Source: Chromobotia macracanthus (lineage: Eukaryota > Chordata > Actinopteri > Cypriniformes > Botiidae). Taken from it: a stretch of DNA of 64,000 nucleotides. This document shows, in pieces, positions 13,001 through 26,480 of the stretch (positions are counted from its first letter, which is position 1; every line of letters starts with the position of its first letter). Under the pieces are notes generated by a model. It was not told where the DNA came from and did not search any database. It saw only the letters and a list, made by a program, of their open reading frames with translations. The stretch covers positions 16,323,501 through 16,387,500 of the forward strand of contig JAZGTH010000002.1 of the NCBI GenBank assembly GCA_036877525.1. Reading direction: 5' to 3'. The position numbers were made by a program, and so were the translations under genes.

Positions 13001-16000
13001 GATATTGTTGTTGATATGAGCAGGTGCTGTGCTACACTAATACAGTGCGTTGCTAGCACTCTTTTTTGTACTGATCTTTTTTTACTCTGTTACTCAGTAA
13101 TGCACACTGCACTGTTCGTTGACATCTGTATGTACATCTGCAGAAGTCACAAGAAATATAAATGTTTTTAAATGAAATATTACAATTTAAATTACAGGGA
13201 TGTTCTAGAACAAACTGCAGCTTGTGAGAACGGCAGTTATGAACAGTAATCATACTGATCATAACATCCACGCTAAGTGATGGACTGTGTGAAGATACAT
13301 AACATGATGAATGTTTGTGGTGCATTAACTACAGCAGTAATAGTGATTTATGTCTAGTTATTGTTTATTACTGCAGTCACCTGCACAGGACAGGCTTGGA
13401 TATAAATAACTATCTGGCCCTATAATACAGATTTCACAAGCTGTCCCAAAATCTTTACAAATTCTGTAACTGAATGATGTCAAAACTAAGACTAGCAGAC
13501 AGAGTCTTATTAATAGTTGACTCACTCTAAACATGTCCCAAAGTGTTCTGAAAAACTCCATCTTATATTTTAGGTAATGCAGAAAGATGATTTATTTGAG
13601 CTTGTTAGAGGCAGTATTTTGTTATTCACAACACTCAATATTATAATGAATGGCTCTTTTGAGGGTTGCACTCATTAATGGAGCTCAACACAAATGTGTC
13701 ATACAAAAGATTGATTTTCCAACAGAAACAAGAGAAACCGACAACAGTCCAGACCAGAGCTCAGCAAAACACATCAGCAAAAACAGATTTTTTTGCAATT
13801 ATCTGATAATTTATCCTCTCTAAAATGTACACATAAACTAAACATCAATAAATATCTATAAGCCAGAGCCCATAAAATATATCCCAGATCATTTTAAACA
13901 GATTCCCAGAGTCATCCACTGCTCATGCTGGCTTACACGCAAACTACAGAGAGATTATATTGCCTTGTTCAGCTAAATTTTATCTGCACCTCATGGTCAT
14001 AAAGCTGAATATTGACAAAGCCTCACTTGGACTTCATCTCCTCGGTTATCCCACACACATTTTTCTTCTGTATGAATATTAGTTTATTGAATAAGTGGCA
14101 CGTGTTTTGCTTTGCATCACCTCTGCTGTGGGTATTTCACGCACAACAGCAGTGTCTGATCTATATACATTTATAGACCAGAAAAGAGCTAAGCACAAAA
14201 TATACAATATGTTTAATGAGGATACCAGACGTTACACTCCAAGTTTAGATCCATGTTGAGGCCAGATCCAAATGGGAACTCCTAAGTTTTGTCTATCCAT
14301 GGTGACTGCGAGACACTTAATTATTGATACTGAGGCAGCAGAGAAACCTGCAGATATCTGATGTAGTTTCATCTGAACTGTTGACATGCAGTGAGTGTGT
14401 GTGTGGGGGGATACTTAACCATATATTGGTCACAAATTCATACCAAAAAGTAAAGCAAAACCTGGAAATCTGAGAAAAACCTCGTTTTGAGAATGTCTTT
14501 ATTTTTTACAAAACGCTATAAAATATAATACATAATGTTTTTTTTAAATGATAAAAATGCAGAATGTTTTCTGTTAGGGTTAGAGTGTGGTTTAGTGTTA
14601 TGTGTAAGGTTTATGTTTATAACTAGCTGTGTATAAAAACAGTGTACAGTCTATAAAACAGTCTAAGAAATAGAAAAGTAAACATGTTTGTGTGTGTGTG
14701 TGTTCAGCTGTCGATTTTGAGTGAAGATGTCACAGTCTTTTGGCTGAACGTGACAATTCAGCAAAAAATGACTGAAAATATTCAATATTCAGATGCATTT
14801 ACCATCACAAGATCAAAGACAGACATCACAAATCATCCATATGATTGAGGAACATGACTGATGTTCTGCTCATCTACTCACTCACGCTTTAAAAACATTG
14901 CAGGAAAAGCATCTTACCTGTCAGGGTTCTGTGTGCACACATGCATCTGCAGCAGGATTCTCTGTGTGAAGGTCTTAAAACATTGGCCACATTTCCAGAG
15001 GTGCCAGTCACTGAACTCTGAGCTCAGCTGGCTGGTGGACGTGGGGCTCGCCAGCACACGCTGGTTTTTGGAGCTCATTTGGTTTAAAACAGACTCGCTG
15101 TGGCTGCTCTTGTCCAGGAGTGAGAAGCTTCGTGAACAGGGCGACTGCGGGAACACCATGGAGCGAATCAGCACCAGCGAGGAGGATTTGGGGCTCTTAT
15201 TAAAAGGCTGCAGGGTTTCCTGTCGACTCATAGCCTCTATTACAGTAGACGGCACATTCACTGTTCAGGAAACACAAGCATACATAGAGAACATAACAGG
15301 ATGTTACAGTACATTAGTAATTTTAATAAATTTATTATCATTATAGTAACAAAAACTGCTCAGATTCTCTGATTCTGTCTGATTCAGACAGTAGTTTTAA
15401 ATGGAAACTTTACATTTAGAAATGCTTCTATAGACAAACCACATTCCACACTCAAGCAGAGAACATAAACACTGTGTGAAAACTGTAAGAAGAGACCTGT
15501 GGGAGACAGTCAGAGCATTCTTATTTAATAAAGCGACACGTGAACAACTGAAGATTAGATATTGTGTGAGTGGGTTCAGCCTGATGTCTGATCTGAGATC
15601 AGTACCCAGCGGTTGTCATGAGTGAATTACAGGTTATATACTTTGATTATAATTAGATTCTTTGATTTTTGTTAGACAGTTGGTTTATGTGTTTCTCAAT
15701 ATTTGTTTTCATACTGTCTCACAAATATTGTGTATTCTTAGGAATTCAGAGAAACGTAATTAACAAATAAATTAACATTAATTAATTAACAATAAACGCC
15801 AGTCACAGTAAAATATAAAATGTTTTTGGTGGACATGGAGAGCCCACAAAAACAGCTTTTAGGTTTTCTGTTGATTTTATAGAAAAGTTCTGACTGCATT
15901 GTGCATTTACAGAATCATATTTACAGTATTATTTTCAAATGAAACATAAAATATCAAATCACACAACACACTTTGGAGAGAGTTTGGAGGGAAAGAGAAA

Positions 16001-18906
16001 CACACCAGACTGAGGTCATAAAATCTGTCTTATGTAAACAGTGAACTGTCAGACTCTGTCTCATATCCAGAATTTTCATTGGATAACGGCTCCAGTGGAA
16101 CAACAGTTAACTGTACGGGGTTGGGGTTTTGGAATGTATCATGAATTCCTGGGAGACTAAAATACTGTTGACCTAAAACAAAGCAGCAACACAAATGTAT
16201 CTGTACACAGACACAAAAGCACAGGAACTGAAGCAGAACCATCATGAATGTTCGTTTTTCTAAAGAAACACTGTAACCTAGCAGCGACTGTAACATGACC
16301 ACAAACATCAGAAAATCTAAATTTCGAAGACAAACTCTTGCTTTAGCGAAGATTAGCAGCAGGAGCGTTTACTGCATATGAGTAGCAATGGTAATGCAAA
16401 CTATCAGAGTAACTGTGTTTGAAAACATTTGTGATGTGAATGAGATAAGCAGTTTACTCACAATTCTCGTCCTGAGCGACACACTGCAATGGGATCCCGA
16501 AGAAGGATGTGTAACTGTCATTGTACCAAACCAACAGCTCCATACCACGAGGAATATCTGCACACGCCCGGTAAAAAATACACGACCTGAAACAACATCC
16601 AAACATTTACTTCATAAAAGAATGATACTACATCTGAAAATACTTCTGAATGTTAATAATTATAGAATAGAATAATTATTTCAGTAAGATTTCATTAAAG
16701 ATAAGGGTTTAAAATGGGACAAAACACATAGAAAATGCTTATCAAACTGGATAACACTACAGGACCTCAAATATCTGAACCACTTTAAAATACTACAAAT
16801 CACACCACAGCCACAATTCTGCTGGCTACAGTAGTAAATAATAATCTATGTGGTAAACTAAAGAAAAAGAGTCTATGCTCATCACATACAACACATTTAC
16901 TGTGAAATGAACTGCTGACTGACTCAGAATCACAGCAAGATGCTGCAAGTATAATTCAGCCTTAACTCTGATGTGTAACTCTTATATAACCTTGACACAG
17001 ACAAGTAATATTCAGAACTTTTACATTTAGATACATTCAGATACATCTGTGACTTAAGGTGAAAAACTATAAACACTTGAGAAACAGACGGCTAAAGTAT
17101 GTACTTTATATCCGTGCAACCGTTTGTCTCTCAGTTTGGCTTAACATAAACACTGCAACTACAAATAAATGTAGTTGGACTAAATGACTCAGTGGGCTGC
17201 TGAGAGAGGGCTGTTTTCCGAGCGATGGGTGGTCTCACACACTTTCAGAAGAAACCAGTGCTTGTAAACGAACACCATCTTCTACAAGACTGCCATCACT
17301 TCCAAAGAGAACACAAGTCTCAGCACGGCCGAGAACATCAAAGGCGTTTTCGCTCCGTCTTACATTTTCATGACATGCATTTAGTATTGTGGTTGGATGA
17401 CTCCTGAAGACTTAATAGGACGACTGGAGATGTGGAGCACATGCCAGTGGACATTATTGTCAGAGCAAAACAAAATAGTCGGTTCAATCTTTGGCTGCGT
17501 TCACACTTGCCATTAACATGCGACCTCTATCCGGATGTTGTCCACATACACATTGAAAAGACAAGTATAAATGTGTTTGTGATTGGAATGTTCTCAGTCT
17601 GTGTGTCCTGGTACAGAGGTAATCGAGGATGCATTGTGATTGGATCTCAATGTAAACACAATGCAGCCATCGTATCTGCATTCACAGGTCCAAAAACCAT
17701 TGCATGCATATTTACTAGAAAGTCTGCATTTGCACCCAAAACCTGCAGAGCCATTCATTGTTTGTGAAGGACTTAAATGGGCAATGATCTGAGAGCCATA
17801 TATGTATATTTATTGCTTGGTTTCCAGGGAGTGGGTGAATGAGCAAACCTGTGAGTGATGAGTGAGTGGGTGAATAAGAGTGATGAGCGAGCAGGTGAGT
17901 GAGTGCATTGAGAGCATTAACCGGGTTAAGGGCATTCAGCCTCTTCAGATGTGTGAAGACTCACCTGTACTGCACCACCATCATGTTCTGTTCTCCACAG
18001 TGTCTGGCACAGCGGATGTACCTCATCCAGCTCGACTTACTGGGCTCATTACCATCAATGAAGTGCTGCAGAGATCCTTCCTGATCATAAATCTGCAGGA
18101 AACAAATTCACAGCAAAAAACATACAAACACATGTTTACTGTATTATTGTGTTTTATAACAAACACGAAAGTTAAACTGCTAAAAAATCTGTCATTAGTC
18201 ATCATGTACAGTTTCACTGAATTAATCTTTATAAATGTACAAAGCACAGAACAGATTCTCAAAAAACCTCAAAGCTTTATGTTTTTTGATCATATGAAGC
18301 ATCTCAATAGGGCTGCTGATGACCAGGAGAATCTCACTGGAGAACATCAGACTGAGTGAGGGCCATGAACAGTGCCATCCCAGATGCAGATGCAGGGCCC
18401 ACGGCCCATTCATGCTCAACCCATTCATGCTTGACTCCTGTGAGCTGAAGTGAAGCAGATCAAACTCCTGTGAGCTGAAGTGAAGCAGATCAGACTCCTG
18501 TGAGCTGAAGTGAAGCAGATCAGATTCCTGTAAGCTAAAGTAAAGCAGATCAGATTCCTGTGAACTAAACTGAAGCAGATCAGACTTCTGTGAGCTGAAG
18601 TGAAGCAGATCAGACTTCTGTGAGCTGAAGTGAAGCAGATCAGATTCCTGTGAGCTAAAGTGAAGCAGATCAGATTCCTGTGAACTAAACTGAAGCAGAT
18701 CAGATTCCTGTGAGCTAAAGTGAAGCAGATCAGATTCCTGTGAACTAAACTGAAGCAGAAATGAAACACATTAGACTCCTGTAAACTAAGGTGTTTATTC
18801 TCAAACACACATATATTCATAAACAAAATCATGAAAATACATACACTCAAAAATACACAGACGCAAACACACACATACAAACTCGCAAACATTTACTCAC
18901 TCACAG

Positions 18907-18996
<90 letters not shown>

Positions 18997-21900
18997 CATT
19001 ATAAAAAATAATATATAAGACAGCAGGAGAGTTGACAGTCATTTTAATTAGCAGAATTACCTACATACCGGCCCAAATACATTCAATTTAATTCACTTTT
19101 ATTTATATAGTGAAATTAAAAACATAGAAAACAGGAAAAACACCTAAACAGCAATTTCAGCAAGTTCATAAACCTTAAATAGCAGTTTCAGCACAAAATG
19201 ATTCATTGAAATATAAAATATAAATATAATCATTATATTTATATATTTGTAAATTGATATATTATTATAAAATAATATAATTCCTTCAGTATCAAATGAA
19301 CTGGTACGTTTGTAATCATGGTGTTCCTGTAGCTCAACTGATAAAGCATTCGATTAGCAGCGCAAAAGTTGTGGGTTCGCTGCTTCAAAGTGTCTGCCAA
19401 ATGCATTAATGTAAATAATCAATATCAGAGAATCTCCTCTCTGTCTCTACATGCTAAATGACCTTTGAGGAGTGTGTGTTTATTACAAATGCCACCCATG
19501 TGAGCTGTCTATAGCTCAGTGGAGTGATCAATGCTGTAAATGATTACAGTAATCAAGAAAATTGTCTAATTTATAAATCCCTGCATGCAGCATTTTAATG
19601 CACTCAGAGTAGATGGTGCTGATGAGCTGCTAACCAAGGATTCAGGATTCAGTAGCCGCCATGGAGGGGAATTCTGGGGTTGTTGCTAAATAGAATATTT
19701 GTATGAACATATTCTGCACTTTTAAAGACCCTCATGGACCCCCAGACTCCAGGAGTCTGGTCTCCAAAAAGACTCCAGGTTGTCAGCCATTGATCGGACC
19801 TGACAGGGATCTGTCACCACCTTACTTACTGCTCAATCTCTTCAGGCTGACAATTACACCATGCTGATTGGACCATGTCACTGACCAAAGGCTGTAAATA
19901 GTCCTTAAACATCTGACCATCGAATTTGGGCAATAGAGAGAGAGGGAGAGAGAGACTGGCTGACAGACACTTGACCTTTTGCCCTTATTACAGCCGGTAA
20001 ATGGAGAGGCAGCAGTCACTGGGCTCAGCTGAGAGTCTTGCGCTCCTGATTTTGGACAGGCTGCTGAAATTTGACAGTGTACGAGGGGAGACAGGCACTT
20101 TGGGTAATGGAGCTGGAGAGCTTTATCACAGGAATACATAGTGGTCCAGAGGCCAGAGGACTAAAGCATGTAAATGGTGCGATTCTGCACTGATGATGCT
20201 GGTGCAGGTCACTGCTGCGCTTGTTATCAGACTTGTGTTGTCTCAGCCTCTTCTGTCCTACAGCACATCTTTATCGGTTTTGTGCCAGAAACACTCTTTT
20301 TCATCTCGAAGAGAGGTAAAAACCATTCACATATTGAACAAAACACACAAAACGTGCATGACAGGAAACAATCTTGATCTGAAAGAGTTAAACAGGGAAA
20401 CATGAATTGTCCTAAATTAACTGTTTTTAAATGCACTTACAACCTGTTCATCGAAACGGTTATTTATTATCATGTTCGTCAGACAAATCATTGTGTCTGC
20501 ATTGTACATTTGTTTCAATCTCACTACAAAACACATGAAAACACTGTCACACCCACAGGTGATTATTCACACACAATAGTATCAGCAAAAGAAATGCATA
20601 AAAATGTTCAAAAGCATTAATATCATAACATAACATCATAACAGTGTTATTTAAATGTTTTCTCAGGCCAACAATGTCAGTATGTGGAACAGTCAGACAC
20701 GCTTTACAAATGTACAGACTAAACAAAGTCTAAAATAAAACTCCAATCAAAACACTGTACGCCAGACTGCTGCTAAACACTGATTCCAAACTGACATACT
20801 GAAAATAAAACTAATACAAATATTAGCACAGGAAATTAGGAACTCAGAGTATCAGCATGATTTCATTTCATTCAAACTTTTTCAGGTTGATTTGGCCAAA
20901 ACTGTGAGTAATGCTGAGAAAAATTCCACTGAGAGTGAAAGAAATGAAGCATAAAATAACTTCAGTGACAAATTACGGATCTTTTCTGTATCAGCACGTC
21001 ACCTCTGTAACAGAGCACCGAAAATACAAATAATGATTCTGGCCCGCCGCTCATAAGAGTTCATGCAGGACACCCACTGGTACCTACTGATGACATCATC
21101 ACACTCAACCAATGAGAGCAGACAACAGCCACGCCAATAACCTCCTGCTCACTGTTAGAAAATATTATTCTCATCAACAGCAGAGACTGTATCACCATCA
21201 TCTGTAGCACTGAGAAATATTTACATTTCATCAAAAACATTCCATCACAGACAGACTAACAGAATAAACCCTTCAAAACTACTTTCACAATCTGGGTAAA
21301 AGAATGAACCAAAAACACCCAACTGTCAAATGAACAATCCAACAAGAGAACCAACAACTGAAAGAGCAAAAGCTATTCACGAGTGCACATGAGTGTGTGT
21401 TGATATAAAATGATGAAAGTTACTACAAACCTCAGTGCCACAGTACCACTGTAATGTTCTGAATTATTATATGAAGTGCTGTACCTTATAAATACCATGA
21501 TATCTAAATATGGTTATGATCAGTACTGTGGTGTTGACATCTCAAACATCACTCTACAAACAGCATACTTTTGATAAAGGCACAGCTTAACAGTGATAAA
21601 TCTAAACCAGCTTCAATATTATTTCATAAAATAAAACAACACTGGTACAGTGTTGACTTTATAAACAGATCACCGGCACCTAACTCAAGTCTCAGAGATT
21701 TCACGACATCATCACACAACTGGTTTTATTGGCTGAAATGTGTGTGTGTCAGTACAAAGATATTTGAGTTGGACACAGAGACCGTGAAACATGAACAAAC
21801 AGATTCATTCACAAGATTTATAGCTAGTAAATATAGTTCATAATGGGCAATATTAGTGAAAGAAGTGTGTACAATATTCTGTAGAAAAGCATTCCAGACT

Positions 21901-24900
21901 CAGGGTGGGAAAAGCCTCCACAGAGTGGTGGAATAATTCTCCACAGCTATGACAGAAGAGAAAAACCCACAGACTCAAATCCCCGGACACCAGCAGGAGA
22001 ATAAACATGTGTGAGGTCAATGTTTCTTAACGACTGGAGTAAATGTCCTGTCTGTGATGTAAAGGTGCCTTCATGCTTCCATTTTTACATGTATTTACAT
22101 CCATAAATCAAACGTGATTTATCACAAATGCACAACATACACACACACACATACAGACATTGCTGAACATACTTCACATCTGACAGCAAGACGATCCGTC
22201 GGCTGCTATTGGACAAACCGCGTGTGTTTTAGGATGTATAATCATGCTTCTCTAATGAAATCATGTTTGCACAAACATTCATTAAAGCATGACACTTTAT
22301 TCTGTCTGACAGACATCAACACACTGTGTGCTGTATCAGGGGGCAGTTGTGGCCTACTGGTGAGTCGGGCTTGTGATCAGAAAGTTGCTGGTTCGATTCT
22401 AGCGCTGGCAGGTAGCAACTGAAGTGCCCTTGAGCAAGGCACCTAGCCCCCGATTGCTTCCTGGGCACAGTAGTGTGCTACCCAATGCTCCGGATTTGTG
22501 TGTGTTCACGACTTCCAGTGTGTGTTCACTCCTCACTAGTGATGGTTAAATGCAGAGGTCACATTTCGGGTATGGGCTACCATATCTAACAAATATGTCA
22601 CTTTCACTCATTAAAGCAATGCTAGATAAACTCTCTGTATTACTTGCTCTTAATTGACTCAACAAATTGCTCCTATCAGATCTTTACTCCACATGCCTGA
22701 CATGAGCTGGAAATACATCACAAACACATTAATACAAACTAAATAATACAAACCAACAGAAACCATTGACTCAATTCCAGTCAATTAAGTATCAGAACAT
22801 GATGTAAGCACATTCTTAATCAAACACCCAAACATCCATATGAGATCTGTACTCCTAATATTAAGTTAATAGATGATCTAACAGGGGAAATATGAATCTT
22901 CTGAGCGTACAAAATAACACTAAACATGACAACTCCTGTAGCCTGCCAAATTCACTCTGTGATTAATTTCCCATTAGCAGCGATTTCTGACACACTCCAG
23001 AGAATAACTCGGTCACTATTCATGCTGTTTTTTTAGTGAAACAGTCGCCAGCACTCACGGCAGATCTGGGCTGAAATGTTTCTCTTTTACATTTTACTAC
23101 CACAGTAAGATTCAGTATTTTTGTTCCTCTGACCATAGACTGGAATATTTCCTCTCACCCACCACAGGTCTGTTTATTCCTGAGGAATTTTTACCGTCCT
23201 GTACTGTGACATCAAACTGGAGCTACAGAGCCAGTGAGAGTCTGAATGCGCCTTTAATAATTTCACTTTCATCTCATTTCATAATCAAGTCTACACGTCT
23301 ATGTCTATAATCAGACATTTCTGTCTGTCTCTCTCTCTTGGGTCGTTGACCTTTAGCTCTTTAAGGGTTTTATCACATTCAGTTTCAGTTCACTCTCTTA
23401 AACCAGACAAACAAACACACTCACCTCCCATAAGTGTCTTGTGTTTCGTACGGCCCCTGACTGAACCTTGTCCAGTGGCAGATTCATTCCCTGGAAGGGC
23501 CCGATCCAGGTGCCCTGTGGGATGCGCTGGGCCGCACATATGCCGTAGCCGAACCCCGGGATGGTGCTGGTGCACAGACACACCTCACGGGGCAAATCCC
23601 TCAGCCAATCCGGGACCTCTGGGGGGGGTACAGCCACTGAAGCGCTGCTGGTCCCCACTAGCCTCTGTAGCGAGTGCAGGGGTCCGTGCATGGGGCACTC
23701 CCCATTTCGGTTGTCTGCACACATGTCACAGCCTGGTGGATGGCACAGTGAGAGAGGAAGTTATTTACCCCATCACACAGATGGGACCCCATATTGCCTG
23801 ACCACTTCCTGATCAAGTCACACACAAAGTTTAAATTGCCCTTCTCACAGCTGATACATAAAGACATTTATTTTACTGTGTTTGGGAACTATGAAATAAC
23901 AATGAAAAATACTGATTGCATAATAATAAATAATATTAAAAAAACTTGGAGATCTAATGCTAAACCATAATTATGATAAAATTAGCAGGTGAGACACTGC
24001 TTAACTGAAATTGCTATTGATAATTCATAATTGCTTATAAGTGCTTATATAAAACATTGTACTTGCAAACACATTACAGATAAAAAGGAGTGCAATAAAT
24101 ATTATACAACCAGAGAAAATGCTATAATATATAAATATTTTGACTGGCACATCGCTCAGATTTGACCTGAACTATGTGAATCAGCTTCAAATTATTTCGG
24201 ATTTCAGATCTGAACATATGCAGCTTCAGTAACAAGAACAAACCGCACAGTTTAACCAGTATGAAATCTTATAATTTAGTTGCGATTTAGATTGCATTTC
24301 CTTTTTGAAGTAGCTGGTATATTTTGATATACTGAGCAACATATTATTTCATTCAGTGTGTCTTCGGAAATTTGACATTATTTAACAACAATACACAGCA
24401 TTTCAATTTAGACATTAATTTGTGTTCCAGTAGCGCAAATGAAACTTCATGTACTTCCGCACGCTTCTGTATAAATGAGCTGCAGTGGTCTGAAATATGG
24501 GCTAAAAACCCCGAATGTAGATAAAGAAGTCGTTCAGTTCCCGGAGACACACATATCCCGTGTTGGGATGATGAATGTTGGCCAATGGTTCAGATCGATC
24601 AGTGATGCGCCTCTCCTCTACAAAACTATACAGCAATTAATTGTGTTCTGTCCGTTCATTCCTCATCTGCGGCTGGCATCTATCGATGAAGATTACTGCT
24701 GATCACTCCGAATAAACACCCTTCACTTCTCACATTTAAAGAGAAAATGCGACCCTTATAGAGAAAAGCGTTATTCAGCTCTCCAGTAAAAACAATGAAA
24801 TAAACCAAATAACATCAATTAAAGACGGAAAGCAAGAGGGGATGAAACGGTTCAGAAATCTGTTCAAGACTCATCACTAATAATAAATATTCGTAAGTCA

Positions 24901-26051
24901 GAAAGCTTCAGAGCGCTAAAACCTTCACAATTAATACAATTATACAATGTTTAATACTTAATTTCAAAATACTTTAAACATCTCGCTTTTATTAGCATTT
25001 GAATATGTAAATTAGCTAAAATATTACAAACAATTTTTTCATTATTTGTTTTTCATTATTTGTTTCACATTTATTTTGGTCGTTAATAATAGTGCTGAGC
25101 ATTTTCCTCTGAACAATAGCTCGATAGTTCTGCAATTTATTTTTACTTGTATTATTTCCTATAAATATTACAGGATAGTTTCTAGTAATCTGTGTTTTAA
25201 GCGTGCTAATAATTAGGTATAAAAAGGCGTCAATATTTCATCTGATGCTCCAGTGAAACTCTTCAGGATCGAGTCGCACCTGCGTGTAAATAAATTTAAC
25301 ACAATTACATGAAATCCGCTGCTCAACACATTCTCTGGTCCACAAAATCCTAGAAAGCATAAAGCAAATGAGGTTACCTAACCGTTAAGTGATGCAGTAA
25401 TATTTAATCCTAAATCTAAACTATTCCAAATGTACATTGCATGGTATTTTTAATTTAGGCTATTTTAAATATTTTCTAAATTAACTAAATTCGTGTTCAG
25501 TGCAGCATTTTGTAGACCTGCAGGACACAAACACACACACCTAACCCTAATACGTGTAATAATTTCACCTGTCCTTCGGTTCAGATATACGTACGGTTGT
25601 GAAGGTCTCCATTGTGGTTATTGAGGGGGATGATCTCCATCCTCTGCTGGCCGTACAGGTAGTAATCCAGCTCCTCTGAGCTCAGCTTCAGCCGCGATCC
25701 TTTATCATTCTTCAAGTTTGACGACAGGCAAAGTTCTCTGGCCTGAGACGAACCGCCGCCGCTGTCGGAGCTCAGCGTCTGTCCGAACAGCGCGAGCTGC
25801 GGGACCGCCAGCTGACTCAAGCCCGCTAGAGAAGACACGGAGGAAGTGCTGGAGGAGCTCGAGGTCGCCGGTAACGGGTTTGAGGAGGAGGAGATGAGGC
25901 TGGGTCTCTGGCGGAGGTTCTCCAGCGCTGCTGGCGGCGGCAGAGAAGCTGTTTTCAGCGTGTTCTGCGGGAAGAGCTGCTGCCAGTGCTGGATGTAAGT
26001 TGGGTCCACTTTGAGGAAAGCAGAACCGCTGGGCTCGCCCGGCTTCAGCAT
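9226..26051 (-). CDS. prdm6: PR domain zinc finger protein 6 (transcriptional repressor)
   Basis: Coding exons on the minus strand: 25595-26051, 23425-23732, 17965-18092, 16462-16586, 14918-15260, 12534-12710, 9226-9340. All have GT-AG borders and matching phases and give 550 residues, close to human PRDM6 (595). The start [17 protein letters not shown] and the end SESIEVD match the family. A Ser/Pro-rich N-terminus is followed by [20 protein letters not shown] (about 130-145), a cysteine-rich [12 protein letters not shown] (154-165), the PR/SET domain (about 200-330) and four zinc fingers. The fingers are C430/C433/H446/C448, C458/C461/H474/H478, C486/C489/H502/H506 and C514/C517/H530/C537, so the first and last are C2HC as in the family. 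Known role: nuclear repressor in smooth muscle and heart progenitors, recruiting chromatin modifiers. The PR domain lacks standard SET catalytic motifs. The longest intron (18093-23424) holds most of the repeats. Identity is certain; the exact 3' end is not. Confidence 0.97.
9343..10378. repeat. CA/TG microsatellite with CAGACA interruptions, about 1 kb
   Basis: About 1 kb of (CA)n on the plus strand, broken by CAGA, CATA and CACG variants. It forms the 3' end of the last prdm6 intron, so the pre-mRNA has a long UG-rich tract up to the acceptor. Long open frames of alternating T/H/Q or C/V residues on both strands here are products of the repeat, not genes. Confidence 0.98.
10379..12533 (-). 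other. rest of prdm6 intron 6
   Basis: Unique, AT-rich intron sequence. A short TGTC repeat lies near 11051-11098. No exon or intact mobile element seen. Confidence 0.5.
16030..16172 (-). CDS. prdm6: candidate alternative last exon of prdm6 (isoform without zinc fingers)
   Basis: Inside intron 4 a good acceptor (TGCTTTGTTTTAG, AG at 16174-16173) opens a frame with exactly the phase left by exon 4, which ends with one base of a codon. Joined to exon 4, the protein continues after CVAQDEN with [12 protein letters not shown]..., then [20 protein letters not shown], and ends LFT plus TAA at 16030-16032. This adds about 47 residues of ordinary, non-repetitive composition. The product would keep the PR domain (to about residue 339) and lack all fingers, so it could bind partners but probably not DNA. 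Possible poly(A) signals lie downstream on the minus strand near 15525 and 15330. Phase and acceptor are seen; use as an exon is inferred. Confidence 0.55.
18433..18771. repeat. 30-bp tandem repeat, about 11 units, in prdm6 intron 2
   Basis: Units contain CCTGTGAGCT(G/A)AAGTGAAG plus CAGATCAGA, period 30 bp. Because 30 is divisible by 3, the minus strand has an open frame of 10-residue repeats ([14 protein letters not shown]). It is not considered a gene. Confidence 0.95.
18909..18993. repeat. (AT)n microsatellite
   Basis: About 85 bp of AT dinucleotides with one small break near 18949, in prdm6 intron 2. Confidence 0.97.
19319..19415 (+). mobile_element. short tRNA-derived SINE copy
   Basis: The head GTTCCTGTAGCTCAACTGAT and the B-box-like GTGGGTTCG run almost directly into the tail GTCTGCCAAATGCATTAATG. 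The same head and tail occur in the longer copy at 28174-28319, so this copy lacks the middle. Confidence 0.75.
22340..22615 (+). mobile_element. tRNA-derived SINE, second family
   Basis: The tRNA-like head GGCAGTTGTGGCCTACTGGT and box B GGTTCGATTC are followed by the fish SINE landmarks TTGAGCAAGGCACC and GATGGTTAAATGCAGAGGTC, ending in GTCACTTTCACT. Lies in prdm6 intron 2. Not an active tRNA gene. Confidence 0.8.
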
Positions 26052-26057
26052 ATCCGA

Positions 26058-26258
26058 CTGTAAAACAGCACAGATGTGTGACGGACCCTCATGTTCAGTA
26101 CAGAAACCCACCCGTTCAACTTATCATTGACCTTCTCAGAGCAGAGTTTTCCTGAACACACTTCAACACCGGAATGAGCTGAAGAACGGAACTGCAGTTC
26201 ACACGAGTGAAATGAAAGAACCGCCAGTGATGAGGATAAAACGATATGAAAGACTCAC
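26058..26258 (-). other. prdm6: probable intron in the prdm6 5'-UTR
   Basis: Six bases before the prdm6 ATG lies a strong acceptor (CTGTGCTGTTTTACAG). About 200 nt upstream is a good donor (CAGG/GTGAGTC, GT at 26258-26257). This suggests a non-coding first exon upstream of 26259 and a start codon almost at the beginning of exon 2. Confidence 0.6.
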
Positions 26259-26480
26259 CCTGTTAGAAGAGTCCACGCTGACACTCACACATCACAGTAT
26301 TGACCGCGAGTTCTGCTCGTCCTCCCACCGCACGCGCGTCCTCCTCTCGCGCCCCCGCACGGGCACGTGAGTTGCGGGACCGAATGGAGCTGATGTTGCG
26401 CGTCCGTCTCTCTCACTGACGGCGCGGCTTCTTACTTCACGTTTATTGGACTGTCGCTGTGGACGCTGTTTGTTCGTGCT
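26259..26480 (-). promoter_or_regulatory. prdm6: prdm6 promoter / CpG-rich region with non-coding first exon
   Basis: A locally GC- and CpG-rich stretch (26300-26440) in an AT-rich surrounding, directly upstream of the inferred 5'-UTR donor. It contains a CACGTG E-box (GGCACGTGAG, about 26364). The exact start site cannot be read from sequence. Confidence 0.5.

Noticed and set aside
18425..18892. 155-codon minus-strand frame with 10-residue repeats
   Set aside because: Product of the 30-bp tandem repeat and a neighbouring CA-rich stretch in a prdm6 intron.
19319..22615. tRNA genes (box A/B-like sequences at 19319 and 22340; also 28174-28319)
   Set aside because: Heads continue into SINE bodies and tails, and the cloverleaf is degenerate.
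23301..23812. 166-codon plus-strand frame
   Set aside because: Antisense shadow of prdm6 exon 2, which is GC-rich.
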